Of a DNA stretch of 64,000 nt, positions 1 to 17,000 are shown piece after piece. The notes below the pieces were generated by a model. That model worked only from the letters and a program-made list of their open reading frames with translations, ran no database searches and was not told the DNA's origin. This stretch comes from Megaleporinus macrocephalus (Eukaryota; Chordata; Actinopteri; Characiformes; Anostomidae): positions 20,262,215-20,326,214 of the forward strand of contig CM038720.1 in the NCBI GenBank assembly GCA_021613375.1, written 5' to 3'. The position numbers and the translations under genes are program-made. Positions within the stretch are counted from its first letter, which is position 1, and each line of letters starts with the position of its first letter.

Positions 1-600
1 AAACAGAAATGTATAGGAAGTAAGATAGAGGGGATATTCCAGTTATCCATTAATCCAGAAGCCATACAGTAAAAGAACAAATGTACTCACTTTCTGTAGT
101 GAAAGACATCATCTGTAAACATTGCTGGAGTTTCAAAACATGACGTTTATGCCACAGTTCATGTTTAGAAGCTGAACTGCATTTTGATTTCATTCAGGAA
201 AACACATTTACATAGCGTGCTGCTTTAAAAGTTGTAAATAATCAGATTTTCATTTAAGGCGATAACAATATATAAAGAGAAAACAAATAAACACAAACCA
301 CAAACAACTCTATATGGTTTTATTTATCAAATAATCAATATATCAATATTAAATGTGTGTTAGAAAAGGTATGTGAAACTCTGATCCATTTGTTTTTGGT
401 GATGATGAGAGGCAGACCTGTTTAACTACATTAGCCTTAGACTAATCAAAGTCTAGACTTTACCAAACACATTAATTATTGCACAGCATATCTCAGTCAA
501 ATAATATTTTGTGATGGCTTCAGTGCTCATGAGAAACTGTCAGGCACTGTCAAGCAAATCTAAGTAATTTAACACCACTTGCTATTAAGACTGAAGGTGT
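1..600. other. non-coding, nothing recognised
   Basis: AT-rich sequence with no convincing exon, RNA gene or clear repeat structure on either strand. It lies beyond the 3' end of COPS4. Confidence 0.5.
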
Positions 601-609
601 AGAAAACTC

Positions 610-1090
610 TGGGAGGTTACAAAGAACCGCAGGATAACATCTAGGAATTTTCTCTTGATTCCACAGTCAGGTACACACCAAACAAGAATAGTCCTTCCTT
701 CTCTGCAGGAAGAACATTTCTGCCTGTTTAAAGGTTTCTGATGACCATGTGGGAGAGCAAGAAGACTGAAATAATGTTATGAGGACAGATAAGGCAGAAA
801 CGGATCTTTACGCAGATACTATGCTTAGCAAAACTGCTCAGTGCATTCCAGCTTAAGAACCTCATCCCAGCTGCAACACGTGGTGATGGCAGTATCACAA
901 TTTGGGGCTTTATTACTGCTATTGGACTTACTGGATAGCTTGCTCTAATTAGAGGGCACGAGGAACTCTGTGTTGTAGAAAACCAGAATTCTGTGTTACA
1001 GAAAGACAACAACCCTAAAAACACCAGTCAGTCTACCAAGATTAGTTAATGTAGAAGTACAGCTTTCTGGAAAGACCTCGAACCTGTAGA
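610..1090 (+). mobile_element. decayed Tc1-like transposase remnant
   Basis: The plus strand resembles the catalytic half of fish Tc1-like transposases. A stretch reading like 'aacctcatcccagctgcaac' followed by 'ggtgatggcagtatcacaat' and 'ttggggct' corresponds to the usual G-D-G-S-I-x-I-W-G region. Further on, 'aaaacaccagtcagtctacc' corresponds to the region after the second catalytic aspartate. The frame is broken many times and no terminal repeats were located, so it is an old dead fragment. The family (Tc1/mariner) is inferred from motif order. Confidence 0.55.
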
Positions 1091-1099
1091 GATGTTGAG

Positions 1100-2940
1100 G
1101 TAGAATCTAAAGTGTGGCGTTCATTCTAGAAAGCTCACCGACATAATACAGTTGAAACAGCCCTGTAAGTCGAAACGGTCAACCTGCAGGGCTGATCAAC
1201 AGGTACAAGAACAAGTCAGCAGTGCTCAAGGGGTTCACACCTATTCATGAAAGCAGAGGAGAACAATACTACTGCCAACCAAACACACAATGCTAGAAAA
1301 TAATCTATTTCTTTGTGTTGTTTAATTTGGATCTCTCCATCTATTGCTATGATATAAATATGCATCTGATTATATTTTAGGGCACATTTATTCAGCCTAC
1401 AGCAGTTTAGCCCATTTACACCGAAGTGTTTCACCCAGACTGCTTTTCAAATGAGGCGCAATACAGCCAATCAGCACAAAGCTCAGAATCAGAAGGAATA
1501 AAGAGGGGTTGCAAACGGTCATGGAAAACAAGGTTCATAAAACAGACATGTGTCATCTTTTTAAGGCCATGTAGTTTTAAGCTTAGAGACAACAGGCAGG
1601 ACGAAGAATGGCCCACCTATAAGGGCGGCACAATAAATCTTATTTATTGCTTCCGTTATAAACAGCAGCAATACAGCATAAACCGTTATAGCCTAATTAG
1701 CACATTGCTTACATTGGGATTGAACCCCAAATGGTCAATTACTAAAACACAGAACCATAAAACTGTAGTTTAAACTCAACCTTTAAACTCAAACTCATCT
1801 CAGCTCATAACAGCTGTTTGCCAGCCACACAACTGAAGCTCACTACGCCCCCTTAAGGTTATTCACAGTAGAATTCCAAACCAACTAAGAACACAGCGTC
1901 AAACGACACTCCTCCCAATGCATTAACAACATGAACTTTTTAACTGAACACAATCCAACACACCTATGACAACATGCAACGACTAAAGAGAAAATGAGAC
2001 CTTTGTTCTTGTGTACCTTTTTAAAAATAAAATATGTATTTATTTGGTTTTGTAGGCTTTACAGGAAATGCTGTCGAGGTAATGCTGTTTCTAAGCCATT
2101 CAGCACACAGAAGTGTTCCTGCTGTTCGGATGGAAGTAGCTGTTAGTATTTCATGTTATATATATATATATTGTACACTAGTAAATGGGGCTATATTAAT
2201 ACTGCATGTTTAAAGGAGAGCTTATTTTGTTTACACAAAAAATGTCTGCACTTGTGTTACATTCAGCCAGAACCACATTATTTTAATAATAATTTATCGC
2301 TTCTCATTTTAGCATCATATCTGAGTTTTATTAAACAATATTGTCAATATCGTGCAGTCCTACCACTTAATGAGGGCTGAAACCTCTGTGCTACTCTGAC
2401 AACGCCCAACATGACAAAGCTGAAGTTTCCTGTTCCAACCTAAATGTTGCCACAATGTAACCGCTGCACCATTCAAAGTGAAACTCAGTGCTTCTGGGAA
2501 CACAGACGCACCAGACAGCGCTGAGAGCTCCTTCTGCAGTGCTATTTTCAAACAAGATTTGAATTTTAGAATGTTGAAATCAACCTTCGGAAAGCTGTGA
2601 TCAGACTATTCACCAGCAACCTGCACCCACTGGTGAGAGGGTGGCACTGCATTACACAAGTGGGGTGTACAGTCATAGGTTAAAATGTTTGCCATAAGCG
2701 TAACAACAGTTGGCTGTTATGTATACCGTGTATGTCCAGCAATAAAATCAGGTAGAACAGAATCATGTGACTCACATTTTAACTTTTCCACCTCATCCTA
2801 CCATAAAAGCTCTTTGGAACATCTGGGTCTTTCAGGCTTTTTGGTTGAGATTTTTTCAAAATCTGCAGAAAGTTGTCGGATAGAAATCCCACCCAAGACT
2901 GTGGACGATGCCAAAGCTGTTAAACATCAACACCTGAGGC
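1100..2940. other. non-coding stretch downstream of COPS4
   Basis: No exon with splice signals and no similarity to a known protein was found. It holds a short (TA)n run near 2156-2170. Around 2384-2530 is a sequence loosely resembling the palindromic 'ttccaccttaaa' repeat family seen elsewhere in the window. Otherwise nothing is recognised. Confidence 0.45.
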
Positions 2941-2959
2941 ACGTAGATTTACACAAAGG

Positions 2960-2965
2960 TTTATT
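2960..2965 (-). terminator. poly(A) signal for COPS4 (candidate)
   Basis: Minus-strand AATAAA about 250 bases past the COPS4 stop codon. A second AATAAA overlaps the stop codon itself (3216-3221), so two 3' ends are possible; this distal one gives the more usual 3' UTR length. Confidence 0.5.
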
Positions 2966-3216
2966 AAGACATCAAATCATCTTCACATACTATGTCCATG
3001 TTAATATGACGTGAGCCTCAAAACCCCAAAACAGTCACTGTGAACATGCGTGCTGCAGATATCCAACTGCTCACAAAGCAACATCTTAACAGAGTAATCA
3101 GGCGGCCTGCTCACGGTCCACGGTTTAATAAGAGTCTTTGGAAAATGTCTCTGTAATTTTTGACCTAAAGATGATGAGATCTCAGAAAGTGGCTGGGTCG
3201 ACTAATGGTAGAAGGT

Positions 3217-7790
<4,574 letters not shown>

Positions 7791-9410
7791 CCACCGGGGC
7801 AGGACCACCGGGGCAGGACCAGTCACTGGCTAGTCCTCCAAGCCCCGCTGCTACTTTAAAGAGCCCATATCCTATATTTTTATTTATCAATCCTTCAGGT
7901 CCACTTGTGATGATTGTGTGATTGTATGTGGTCATAGTTGTTTTTTCACGATCATCATCCATCTGTAGTTTTCCTACAGCAGGTGACAATGTGACGATTT
8001 TATATGGTGTGGCCATAAAAATATATTAAGGCCAAAAGTTAAGTTTCTTATAGCTTGACATGGTCATTTGTGGCCTAATGTATTAATTTGTAGTCTTAAT
8101 ATAGCATAGGGGCTTATTTATATTTGCATAAGCATGTGTTCCTCAGTAGGGTGTTACTATAAGGACTCTTGTTGTGAAAGTGGGCTAGACTGTGCTGTGT
8201 GTTTAGGAAGTACTGAGTCAGTCCAGGGATGTTTCTCAGTACCTGCAACGCATATTAAGAAACAGTCCCAGGACTGAGAGCTGAGAGAGCAGAACATAAT
8301 TTAGGCTTAGAGTAAACTGCTAGACAAGCCTCTCTTACGGCATGGCTGTGACCAACTACAGTCCTCTAATAAAGCAGAACAACTTGTGCATAAACTTATG
8401 CTATTTTTTCAATGTTCATAATTTGATTTATAGGGTCTACTAGAATACATTTGCATATTTAAATGATTTTCCAAAACATGTTTTTCTCATACTCTACATC
8501 TGTAGGGTTATTTTAACCCTATACTTAACTACACTTGTATCTTTAAGCCCCGCCCCGAAGCAGCCCGTTGTGCTCTGATTGGTTCCACTGCCACTCCGCT
8601 GTGGCTATTTTTTACAGTGCTTCAAGCTTTTTCCTTTATTCTCAGACAGTAGAAAATAATCACAATTTTAGTAAAAAAGGCCCTTACCTCATCATGACAG
8701 CTACCTCACACAAAACAGCACAAATGCAATAAAAAGATGCACCACCACAAGTTTAAACTAAGAACAGTAAAACACAAAACAACACTAAACAAACACTAAA
8801 GCCCTTTTAAAGGAGGCTCCTTTAGTGAGTTCCACTTTTTTTGAGTCACCATATTATTCACATCATTTTTAACTTGTACATATAAAACTGGTTATTTTTT
8901 TTACTTAGTATTTCCTTATGCTTTAAAAGTGAACTTCTAATAAAGAAAAGAAAATATTTTCATTTGCTACTCCTCCTTGTATCTACACCCAGTGTTCATT
9001 TTATCAGCTTCACATACCACTTTGTAGTTCTACACTTACAGACTGTAGTTCGTCTGGTTCTTTGCATAATTTGCTATCATGTTCTTCAGTGGCTAGGACC
9101 ACCCTATAGACAACACATTCTGAAGAACCCTGACAGGATGCAAAGAACCATCTAATCACAGCTTTCTGTGAGTGTTTATGGGTTTATTTACTAAAGAACG
9201 CCTGAAAGAGCCAAGTTTGTAAGTTTTTTTTAATTATTTCAAGATGTATCTCTCTAGATTCGTAAATGTATTCCAGAAATATATTCCAAACTGAACTCAT
9301 ATTTTGAAAAATGTATCAAAATAAAAGTCATTCGTAAATATTAATTAATATGACGAGGTAATAAAATCTCACGTTTTAGCAAACAGTTAAAAAACAAATT
9401 TAGAGTTGTC
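7791..9410. other. divergent intergenic region between COPS4 and LIN54
   Basis: No gene is seen. It holds a short direct repeat 'accggggcaggaccac' near 7793-7822. It also holds a GC-box-like 'ccccgccccgaagcagccc' near 8548-8567 followed by a CCAAT-reverse 'tgattggttcc'. A dispersed repeat fragment lies at 8972-9155. The rest is AT-rich. Confidence 0.5.
8972..9155 (+). repeat. fragment of dispersed foldback-type repeat
   Basis: The sequence 'tttgtagttctacacttaca' followed by 'gactgtagttcgtctg' and 'gttcttcagtggctaggacc' matches the arm of the foldback element at 33140-33840 ('cgtagttctacagttacaga', 'ctgtagttcatctgattct', 'gttcttcaatgatcagcacc'). It is one arm only, truncated. Confidence 0.6.
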
Positions 9411-9800
9411 CTCAGAGCGTTCAAATGCGACTTTGAAGAGGTAAATACGGAAAAGTGATGGACAGAGTGCGCTGGTTCGTGAGACGCTGGATGGCCAGGC
9501 TAAGGGGAAGCGCGCGGTGCGCAGGAGTCGAGATGGAACAGAAGAGGAGAGCCGTACGCGCGCGGGAGTTCCTTCCGCGCACACGTAACACGCGGGTTCC
9601 CATGGAGGCGGAGCCTCATTATGGGATGTTAGAGGTGAAATGGCGCTCGGCGCGGTATTTTAAACAATCGGATCTCTTTCGCGAGACGTAACGAGCGGAA
9701 AACAGTGCGGGACCCATCTGGACCGGGCCGGACCGGGCCGTGCACGGAGACAGCGAGAAGCGTCCACGTTTCCAGAGAGGCGGACGTGACAGAAATGTGA
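9411..9800 (+). promoter_or_regulatory. CpG-rich 5' region of LIN54 (inferred promoter)
   Basis: This is one of the CpG-densest stretches of the window, with many CG dinucleotides between 9455 and 9790 such as 'gaagcgcgcggtgcgc' and 'gtacgcgcgcgggagttcc'. It contains an E2F-like 'tttcgcga' near 9677 and two oppositely oriented CHR-like hexamers, TTCAAA near 9420 and TTTGAA near 9432. These are short motifs read by eye. The exact transcription start and the 5' non-coding exon's donor could not be fixed. Confidence 0.5.
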
Positions 9801-11092
9801 GAGTCCGGTGTCGCGCTGCGGTGTTTTTCAGTGTTCAGTGCGGGGCTGTGGGATCTTAGCTAGCTGCCTAGCCGGATGCTAACAGAGTTCGCTAGCCGCC
9901 GAGCTAACAGCTGATGTTGCTTGGCCAGATTCACTGGCCACCCAAGTTCGGTGTGAGATCTGTGACACAGCCGAGATTTTTGGAAACGTCAGCTTTTGAC
10001 ACTATGAGTCGCAGTTGTACCTACCTACATGTTCGCGGAGCAGTTGAGGAAAATGTGTTGTGTTTTGATGTTTAGTATCTAACGTTAGGTTAACTTGACA
10101 GCAGTGACAGCGGCCAGGTCTGCAATGGTCGCTGGCTGACAAGTTTAGGCTCTCGATCTAATTTGATGCCTCGTATCTGTTGCTTACTAATACATCGCGT
10201 AATGTGAGACGCTGTTTTGACGCGATTGTGAGTTGTTTAAGTTTACATACATCTTAAAAGTCGTTAACATCTGCATTTATCAGTATAATAGCAGTAGAAA
10301 TAACCAAATATCTGACTTTTACAATTGTGCCAGCTCAGCTAGATTCGTTAAGAATTACATCATGCTGCTAAGCTTGCAAACCTAGTCAGGTTTTTATTGC
10401 AGTAAACGACATAGTGTGTCTCGGAGGAACAGAAATTGGTCTTTGGATGGGGACAGTAATATTATAATGATGTTGTTCTTGAAACACAGAAATGAGCATG
10501 CAGAAAACGAACTGAGTGTGTACCCAGTTGTACGAACTAACTAGCAGTGCAATGTAGCTACAAGTTCCTGCTTATAGCTTATTCCTCTACCTGATTTATT
10601 TTTTTAGGTGGGGAGGAAAACAATCTTGAAATAAACCGAACAAACACTTTGTGATTTGTGTTTTTGCTGTTTGGCATTTCCCCCGCGAAAACACCCAAAC
10701 ACCAGACCCCCGCTCCGCTGTTGTTTTTCTCGCGTCTCGAAATGAACTGATGACGAGTTGAAAATGGCGGATCTTTCGAAATCCAACCCGGGCCTGAAAT
10801 AGAAACGCAGCCCCGGCTGGCCGCTGTTCCGCAGGACTCTTCATCACCACACCTCACACTTTTCAGCCTGGATACAGTCTTGTAAGTTAGCTAGCTAGCT
10901 ATCTGCCCAGCTTCGTGTCACGAACTGCAGCGAAATGTCGCAGATTTGTGTGGAGAGAAAAAAGAGAATCGAGCAACGCTGGTTGAAAAATTCATAAGCT
11001 GACTCGCCTCTCTGACCCATCACGCTGAGGTAGGACAAAGATTGTTATTTTTTATTGAGCGAAGATGAAATGTGTTTGTTCGAATTTCCCCG
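9801..11092 (+). other. LIN54 5' non-coding exon(s) / intron 1 start
   Basis: No coding exon is present. A second GC-richer patch at about 10680-10860 contains 'aaaatggcggatc', which resembles a YY1 site (core ATGGCGG), and could be an alternative LIN54 first exon. The splice from here to the first coding exon at 14086 is inferred. Confidence 0.35.
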
Positions 11093-11158
11093 TTCCACCT
11101 TAAACAGTGCAGCAGCCTCAGGCTCCAGAAAGTAACTGCTGCATCGTTTAAGGTGGAC
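11093..11158. repeat. short palindromic repeat (ttccaccttaaa family)
   Basis: Left arm 'ttccaccttaaac' and right arm 'gtttaaggtgga' are inverted copies separated by about 40 bases. Relatives lie at 32867-32912 and 47840-48000, showing a dispersed family. Confidence 0.6.
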
Positions 11159-11889
11159 CAGGGCAATTCGGACAAGAAGCTGGAAAATCGGAACTTCAGC
11201 CTCGGTTTTTCTGGGATGTTCAAAGAGGGCCTAAACCAGTTTCATGCCTGCTTTTCCCGGCATATTTCGGCTTTACAGCAAAATTTCACAACCAACATAT
11301 TGTAAGACTGTACATACATAAACAGGGGCGCGAATGTCGCGTGTTTAGGTAGTTACGGTCCCAAATTCCAGGGCTTTTCGTTAGCTTGCAGCTTTATGAG
11401 CTGAAGCATATAGCCATGCTAGCCACCCAGGTTTTAGCCTTGACAGCTCGACCAGATCTCACTTTCCATCACAGCCGTTTTAACCTCAAGCTAGTTTATT
11501 TGCTAAGCTAGCCAAGTAGTAAGTTTTGTAAGGTATTAAGCGATAAACTGTTCGAATAGCGCGCCATTTGCAGTTCGCACCAAAAGCTCGCTTTTTGGCC
11601 TAAAACAGTTCATTTGTTTACTTGTGAGCTCAGTTTAGTCTCCTGGTACTCGAGAAAGGTCGCTTGTTAACTATATTACTATCTCTCTAAATAATTAATA
11701 ATATCGCTTTAAACGTATACATTGTTTGTGTCTGCTCTTCGCATCAGGTTTGTAGATGTAAATTTAATATAAACATGCTGCTGAGTAGCAACACTGGAGG
11801 CCACACGCCTCCAACATAGCGAGCTGTTCTTAAAGGGAAATCCAACCAGTGTCGTCTTTCTCAAAATTTCAGTTCGTGAGAAGTAAACA

Positions 11890-12250
11890 TAGTTATTCAG
11901 GGTGTGTTAATGTGAAACGTTTTATTGTAAAGAAACTCAGGTTTCTTTAGTATTGGTGATGGGAACCAGGTGTCGCCTGCAACATAGATCTAGTATATTT
12001 CATTTACTATCCAAACCAACCAGTAAAGTCCCCAGAAATTGTATAATAATTTTTGAAAAAGATTTATGACCGTGTTGCCTCACAGTACCCAGCATGTACC
12101 CCTCTGTGGTAAATAGATCTCAGACATCAGGCAATGTTTTCATAATGGGTTCATGTAGTAACTTTTAGTGGGGGAGCTTTCACTTGTGGACGTCTGGTTC
12201 TTTTAACCACTACTGAGAACAATTCTGACTCTGTACGTTTTTGTCATACA
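11890..12250 (+). mobile_element. MITE copy related to 6232-6909
   Basis: Shares 'gatgggaaccagg', 'catttactatccaaacc', 'ttgcctcacagtacccagca' and the later 'gggggagctttcac' with the element in COPS4 intron 1. The ends are eroded. Confidence 0.55.
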
Positions 12251-12702
12251 GAGCGTTTCACACCAAACCATACTTACGATACTTGCTTACTGCTGTCTAG
12301 CAGTCAGTGGATTAAACAGCAGAGATTTAACCTCTGCCACCAGTCTTTACATGTAATCTATTTTTTAAAATGAAAGTATTCTGTTCACGTGTTGGGTATT
12401 AGTCACACTGTTTGCCAGCAGAATTCATGTGTTTGTATATTTCTGTACTGCATACCATTTAAACCTCAGTTACAGGTTCACATAGCATGCAGTACAGAAT
12501 AGCGGCGTTGTAACCAACTTTTCTGAATAGTTGTTCTACGAATTTGTTGCTTGTGATTAAATGAATGCACTGTATTGATATTTGTGCTAGTATTGGAGGC
12601 AGTCCCCACATTGAGATTTGTGCTCATTCACATTAAAAGAGTATCTGCCACTTTAGACTTAACTTGTTGGGTGAGGTGTTTTTGTACTTATGCGGTTTAA
12701 AC

Positions 12703-13664
12703 TAGAGATGGAAGGATCGATCGGCTATGTATCGGTATCGGACGATTTTTAGTCAAAATCTGTGATCAGCGATCAGCCGATATTTCTCCAATTTAGTCGA
12801 TCCCGAGAGCCCATCGATGGCGTTAAACAAATGAGCTTAATTTCTGTATTTCCAGCTAGCATTTCATCCAGGAAGAGGAGAACCCCCTCTGGCCAGCTCC
12901 CTGCAGTTCCTATCTGAACCACTAGGTGGAAATACACACTCTTTAATTTTCCACAGACTGACTGAAGCAGCGGCGTCGAGAAAAAAGCATGCGCTGATGG
13001 AAGGCACGTGCTGTCCGTCTGGCAGTGGTTTACCGTATGTGATGCAGACTCATCCACATTTTTAAATTAGTAAAATCAGCGTGTCTCGTTGTGGAACCAA
13101 AACAAAGACATTTAACACACTAATCTGATACGGCCCTGTACGCGGCTGAATACAGTGAGTATCAGCAAACAGCAGTGCTAGCACGCGCAGCTAGCACAAA
13201 ACAAATAACCCAGAACACCATACAGACCAGATCTGACCGGTACGAACAGAACAGCAGCAACAATTCAAGATCTACATTTAATAATTGCAGATTGTCGTTT
13301 ATAATAACCAGAGTCTGCGTTTAATGACTGCAGTTTTGACTGCATTTATTTAATTTAATTTTTTTTTGTTTTAAATTAAGGGTCTAAATGTAATGATTGC
13401 ATTATTGGGGGTATTTGTTCAATTTACTTTGTTTATTTACTGCTAAATTTGGTAAAAATATTATGCTGTTTCACATGAGCTCTTTAAAATTCGTAATAAA
13501 CCAGTTTAGACCATGTTTCATGACTTGCTTGCGCTAATAACTACATGTAGACCCTGCCGTGACACAAAGCCCTGCCCTCTATCGGTATCGACTATCGGCC
13601 CTTTGTGCTGAAAGGTGATCGGCGATCAAAATTGGCCTGAGAAACACTGCTCGGTCCATCTCTA
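12703..13664. mobile_element. non-autonomous hAT element with 8-bp target duplication
   Basis: The terminal inverted repeats read TAGAGATGGA at the left and CCATCTCTA at the right. The flanking 8-bp direct repeat GTTTAAAC is perfect (12695-12702 and 13665-13672). An 8-bp duplication and a TAGAGATG end are typical of hAT elements. At 962 bp it encodes no transposase. Sub-terminal sequence is rich in 'cggtatcg/cgatcggc' motifs. Two further relatives lie at 19163-19672 and 21802-22108. Confidence 0.85.
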
Positions 13665-14098
13665 GTTTAAACATTTTTCACAAAAATACAAAAGCTTCGG
13701 CATTATTAAAAAAAACATGATTCTTACAGGGTTTTGTTCTCTTAGTCATTTTAGGCATGTTAGTGTTTTGTTTATTTAAAGGGCCTAAATATTTTTTCCT
13801 CCTAGAATCCGCTCCATAGCATTTTTACATGGCTGTTATCCTCTTGACCTCTTAGAATTAAACGGGCTGTTTTGTTACTGTGTTGTCTAAGATGTAAATG
13901 ATCTCTGTTCTGATAGGGCTGTTGTTTTGTAGCTGGACTGTGGAGTGAAACATTTTGGAACTTTAGCGATATTTTCTTTCTATATCAGGAGTAAAATTTG
14001 TTTTTCTATGATACGGGCCCTTTAAGCAGCTGTATGACTGGCAGCATCCTCACTGACATTCTTATTGTGTGCGTCTTTGTTGCAGTGCGTGTGAAAGG

Positions 14099-17000
14099 AT
14101 GGACGTGGTGTCGCCTGATCTAAACAGTATCCTCCCTGATGAGATCATGGACACTGAGGCCATCGCCATGGAGGAGGACCCCCCCAATGAACCCTCTGCC
14201 TCCTCCACCCAGTCAGAACCTGAGTCAACTCAGGTTCCTATGGAAACAGAGGTGCCTGAAATCGTTGGCTTATGTCCTGCTACAACACAGATGCAAAAGA
14301 CTCAAGCTCTGACCACAGTCACCACCACAGACTCGGCTCTGTGCAGTATGAGCTCCGGGGCGCAGCTTCTCGTGACCTCCTCTTCCTCTGCTGGATTTAG
14401 GCCTCTCACCGTCTCCACCACCCAGTCCAGCTGTCCTGTAGTGGGTCAGAGCCTCCCTAAGCTCTCGGCCCCTATAACGCTCCCAGCCAACCGCCAGCTC
14501 ATCCTCAACAAAGTGGGCGCCTCCTCCGCTGCAGATGGCAAGCCTCCAGGCACAGCTGTCCTCAAGCAGGAAGGCCAGAAACTCTTGGTCACTGGCCTCA
14601 GTAAGACAGGCCAGCCGCTTGTGCTCGCTTTGCCTCACACATGGAGCAAGCCTGCCACATCTCAGGGTGCGGGGGATGGCAAGGCTCAGACAACGCAGTT
14701 TAAAGTGGTCACGGCCGGGACAAGGACAGACCTGAAGCCTGTGATCGGTGTGCAGGCTGTGAGCTCAGCCAGCCAGCTGCTGGGGTCCTCCACGTCTCTG
14801 CAGGCCCAGCAACTCAAGACTGTTCAGGTGTGTAACACTAATGATGGGACTGCACTGAATTATGATGGGCGCAATGATATTTGGTTGTATTGAAAGCATA
14901 AGATGTTGGTATTGAAGAGATTTGACTGTTACTTCTAACCAGTATTCGGCGTTTTTTTTTTTTTTTTTAAAGGAGCACAACATTTCGGCAATGCTGAGCT
15001 TCTACACTAAAGTAATTGTTTTAAAAATAAATTTTAAAAATGCTGATCCTGACAGATGTAGTCTGAATTTTATGCATCAGTAGGTATGTGCATGGTAATT
15101 ATTTGATGCTGGCATTCATTCTCTATTCCAGTATCACTGCATCGCCATATTTTAGTGACCAACATTACTTTTAATTTTACTTAGAGATGCAAAAGATGCT
15201 ATCTGTAATTAGTGAATTGAGAAAAGAAAATGACAGCTAGTAGTCTGTCAGTGACTCAGTATTTCATGTACTGTCACAAATTGAAAATGCCAGCACTCCA
15301 CCTTCAACCTTAGTTGAAGCTTCCAAGAAAACTTTAGGCAAGGACATGGTCACAGATCTGCTGCCGTAATAAACACAGTAACTCACTTAAACAAGTGCAG
15401 AAGTAATATAAAAACAATAAAGAAACACATGGCAGCCCAAGTACTGCTGTAAAGAAATAGAGTACTTCTAGAAAATGTTTGCATTGCTATTCAGATTGTG
15501 CTCAGTAGAGTTGAGCCCTTTGGCAAAAATATTGATACAGTACTTCAGTACATTTACACAGTGCACAGTAAGCATCACAATGTTTAATTTATCTGTGATT
15601 AAAAGAAAGAACAAGCAAAAGAACCGCTCAAAATCCAATGAAACAGACCTAATCACTGTTCTTTCAGAACGATACGCTCAAAAAGCATGAAAATATTATC
15701 TTGTTGTCTCTGTAGTGGTCAGTAACATCATATAAACAAAAAATGATATTAGAGAGAACACCAAAGCCCAATTATCAGCCATGCAGCATCCTGACATGTT
15801 TGCCGCTAAAGAGTAGTGCTTGCAGCCAAAAAACGTCTACATGCAAACCAGTGAGGAGGCGTGTTTACTGACCTGGAAGGCAAAAGCACAGAGGTTAAAA
15901 CGATCTTTATCCATAGGAGGAAAAACGCCCCCAGATTTTATTTAATTCTTTACATTAGCAGCTATTTGCTTTTGGCATTTTTTTGTCATTAGCTGATAAA
16001 ACTGAAATGGTCATGTATCTGTATATAGTTAGCTGGTTGTGCGTGCATAACCCTGAACAGTAACCTGTCATACAAATATTCCCCCTTTTGCAGCAAGTAC
16101 ACTAATCAAGTAATTCAGTCAATAACAGGATTTATGCTTTGATTAGTTGCCTTATTTTCAGTACTGCAATATTAAATAGATGAGTGTACATGCTTATCAT
16201 AATTATAACATTTTAAAAGCACCAGCCTAGGGCTGGGCGATAAAACGATAACGATAATTATCGCGAAATAACATTTCATCGATAGAACTTTAAGACGTAG
16301 TCGATAGAAAGTCGATAAAATTAAGTTTCGTCCGTGTTTTGAGAGACAACCGAACAGCCAATGAGAATGAGAATAGCGCCGCCCCCAACCAATCAGGTGG
16401 CTGAACTGGAGTTCCAGCCACTTCGTGTTTGGTTGAAGCACACAGCACAGGGTGTAGACGTAGCGGCAGTTTAACCCACGAGCTAGTAATAAGTTACAGC
16501 AGACACCACAGTCGAGCAGAGAACGAAATAAGAAAGAACAACGACAGAAAATGTAACTACTACTAAAAGAAACATGTTACACGTATCAGTAATCTTAAAA
16601 TAATCTGCTAAGATAAGAACAACTAGTAAACAGGTGCTGTCTTGCTGCTGTGTTGATAAAGCGCTACGGGGTGTTTGAGCTTCGAGTGCTGGTGTGTAGC
16701 AGCTGTACTGTTGTGTTGTGCAGAGCTGACAGAGCACCACACTGTTGTGTTTCTGTGTAAAACACTCCCACAACTTTAGATGTAGGTGAGCGATTGTTAG
16801 TAGCTGCAGCTTGCGCTTCGGATAAATCCATGCTTTCGGTAGACGCGGCCACCTTTGCGATGCGTCGACGCACGTTATGCTAATCGACGTAAATTCGTAA
16901 TCGATAAACATAAACATGTATACTGTATGAGTTCGAGTGAGAACGCTGAGGCAAAGTGGACTTTATAATCCAAAAACCCGAGCAGGAAAACTTTATTTTC

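Noticed and set aside
728..1024. 98-codon minus-strand frame
   Set aside because: Antisense of a decayed Tc1-like transposase.
9455..9691. 78-codon plus-strand frame in the LIN54 CpG region
   Set aside because: CpG-rich sequence has few stops by chance; it lies in the inferred promoter/5' exon and the true LIN54 start is in the exon at 14086.
14270..14638. 122-codon frame on the minus strand
   Set aside because: Exact antisense of the first LIN54 coding exon, no independent support; a shadow of GC-rich coding sequence.
16483..16917. 144-codon minus-strand frame
   Set aside because: Lies wholly inside the non-autonomous hAT element 16228-17419 and shows no transposase similarity.
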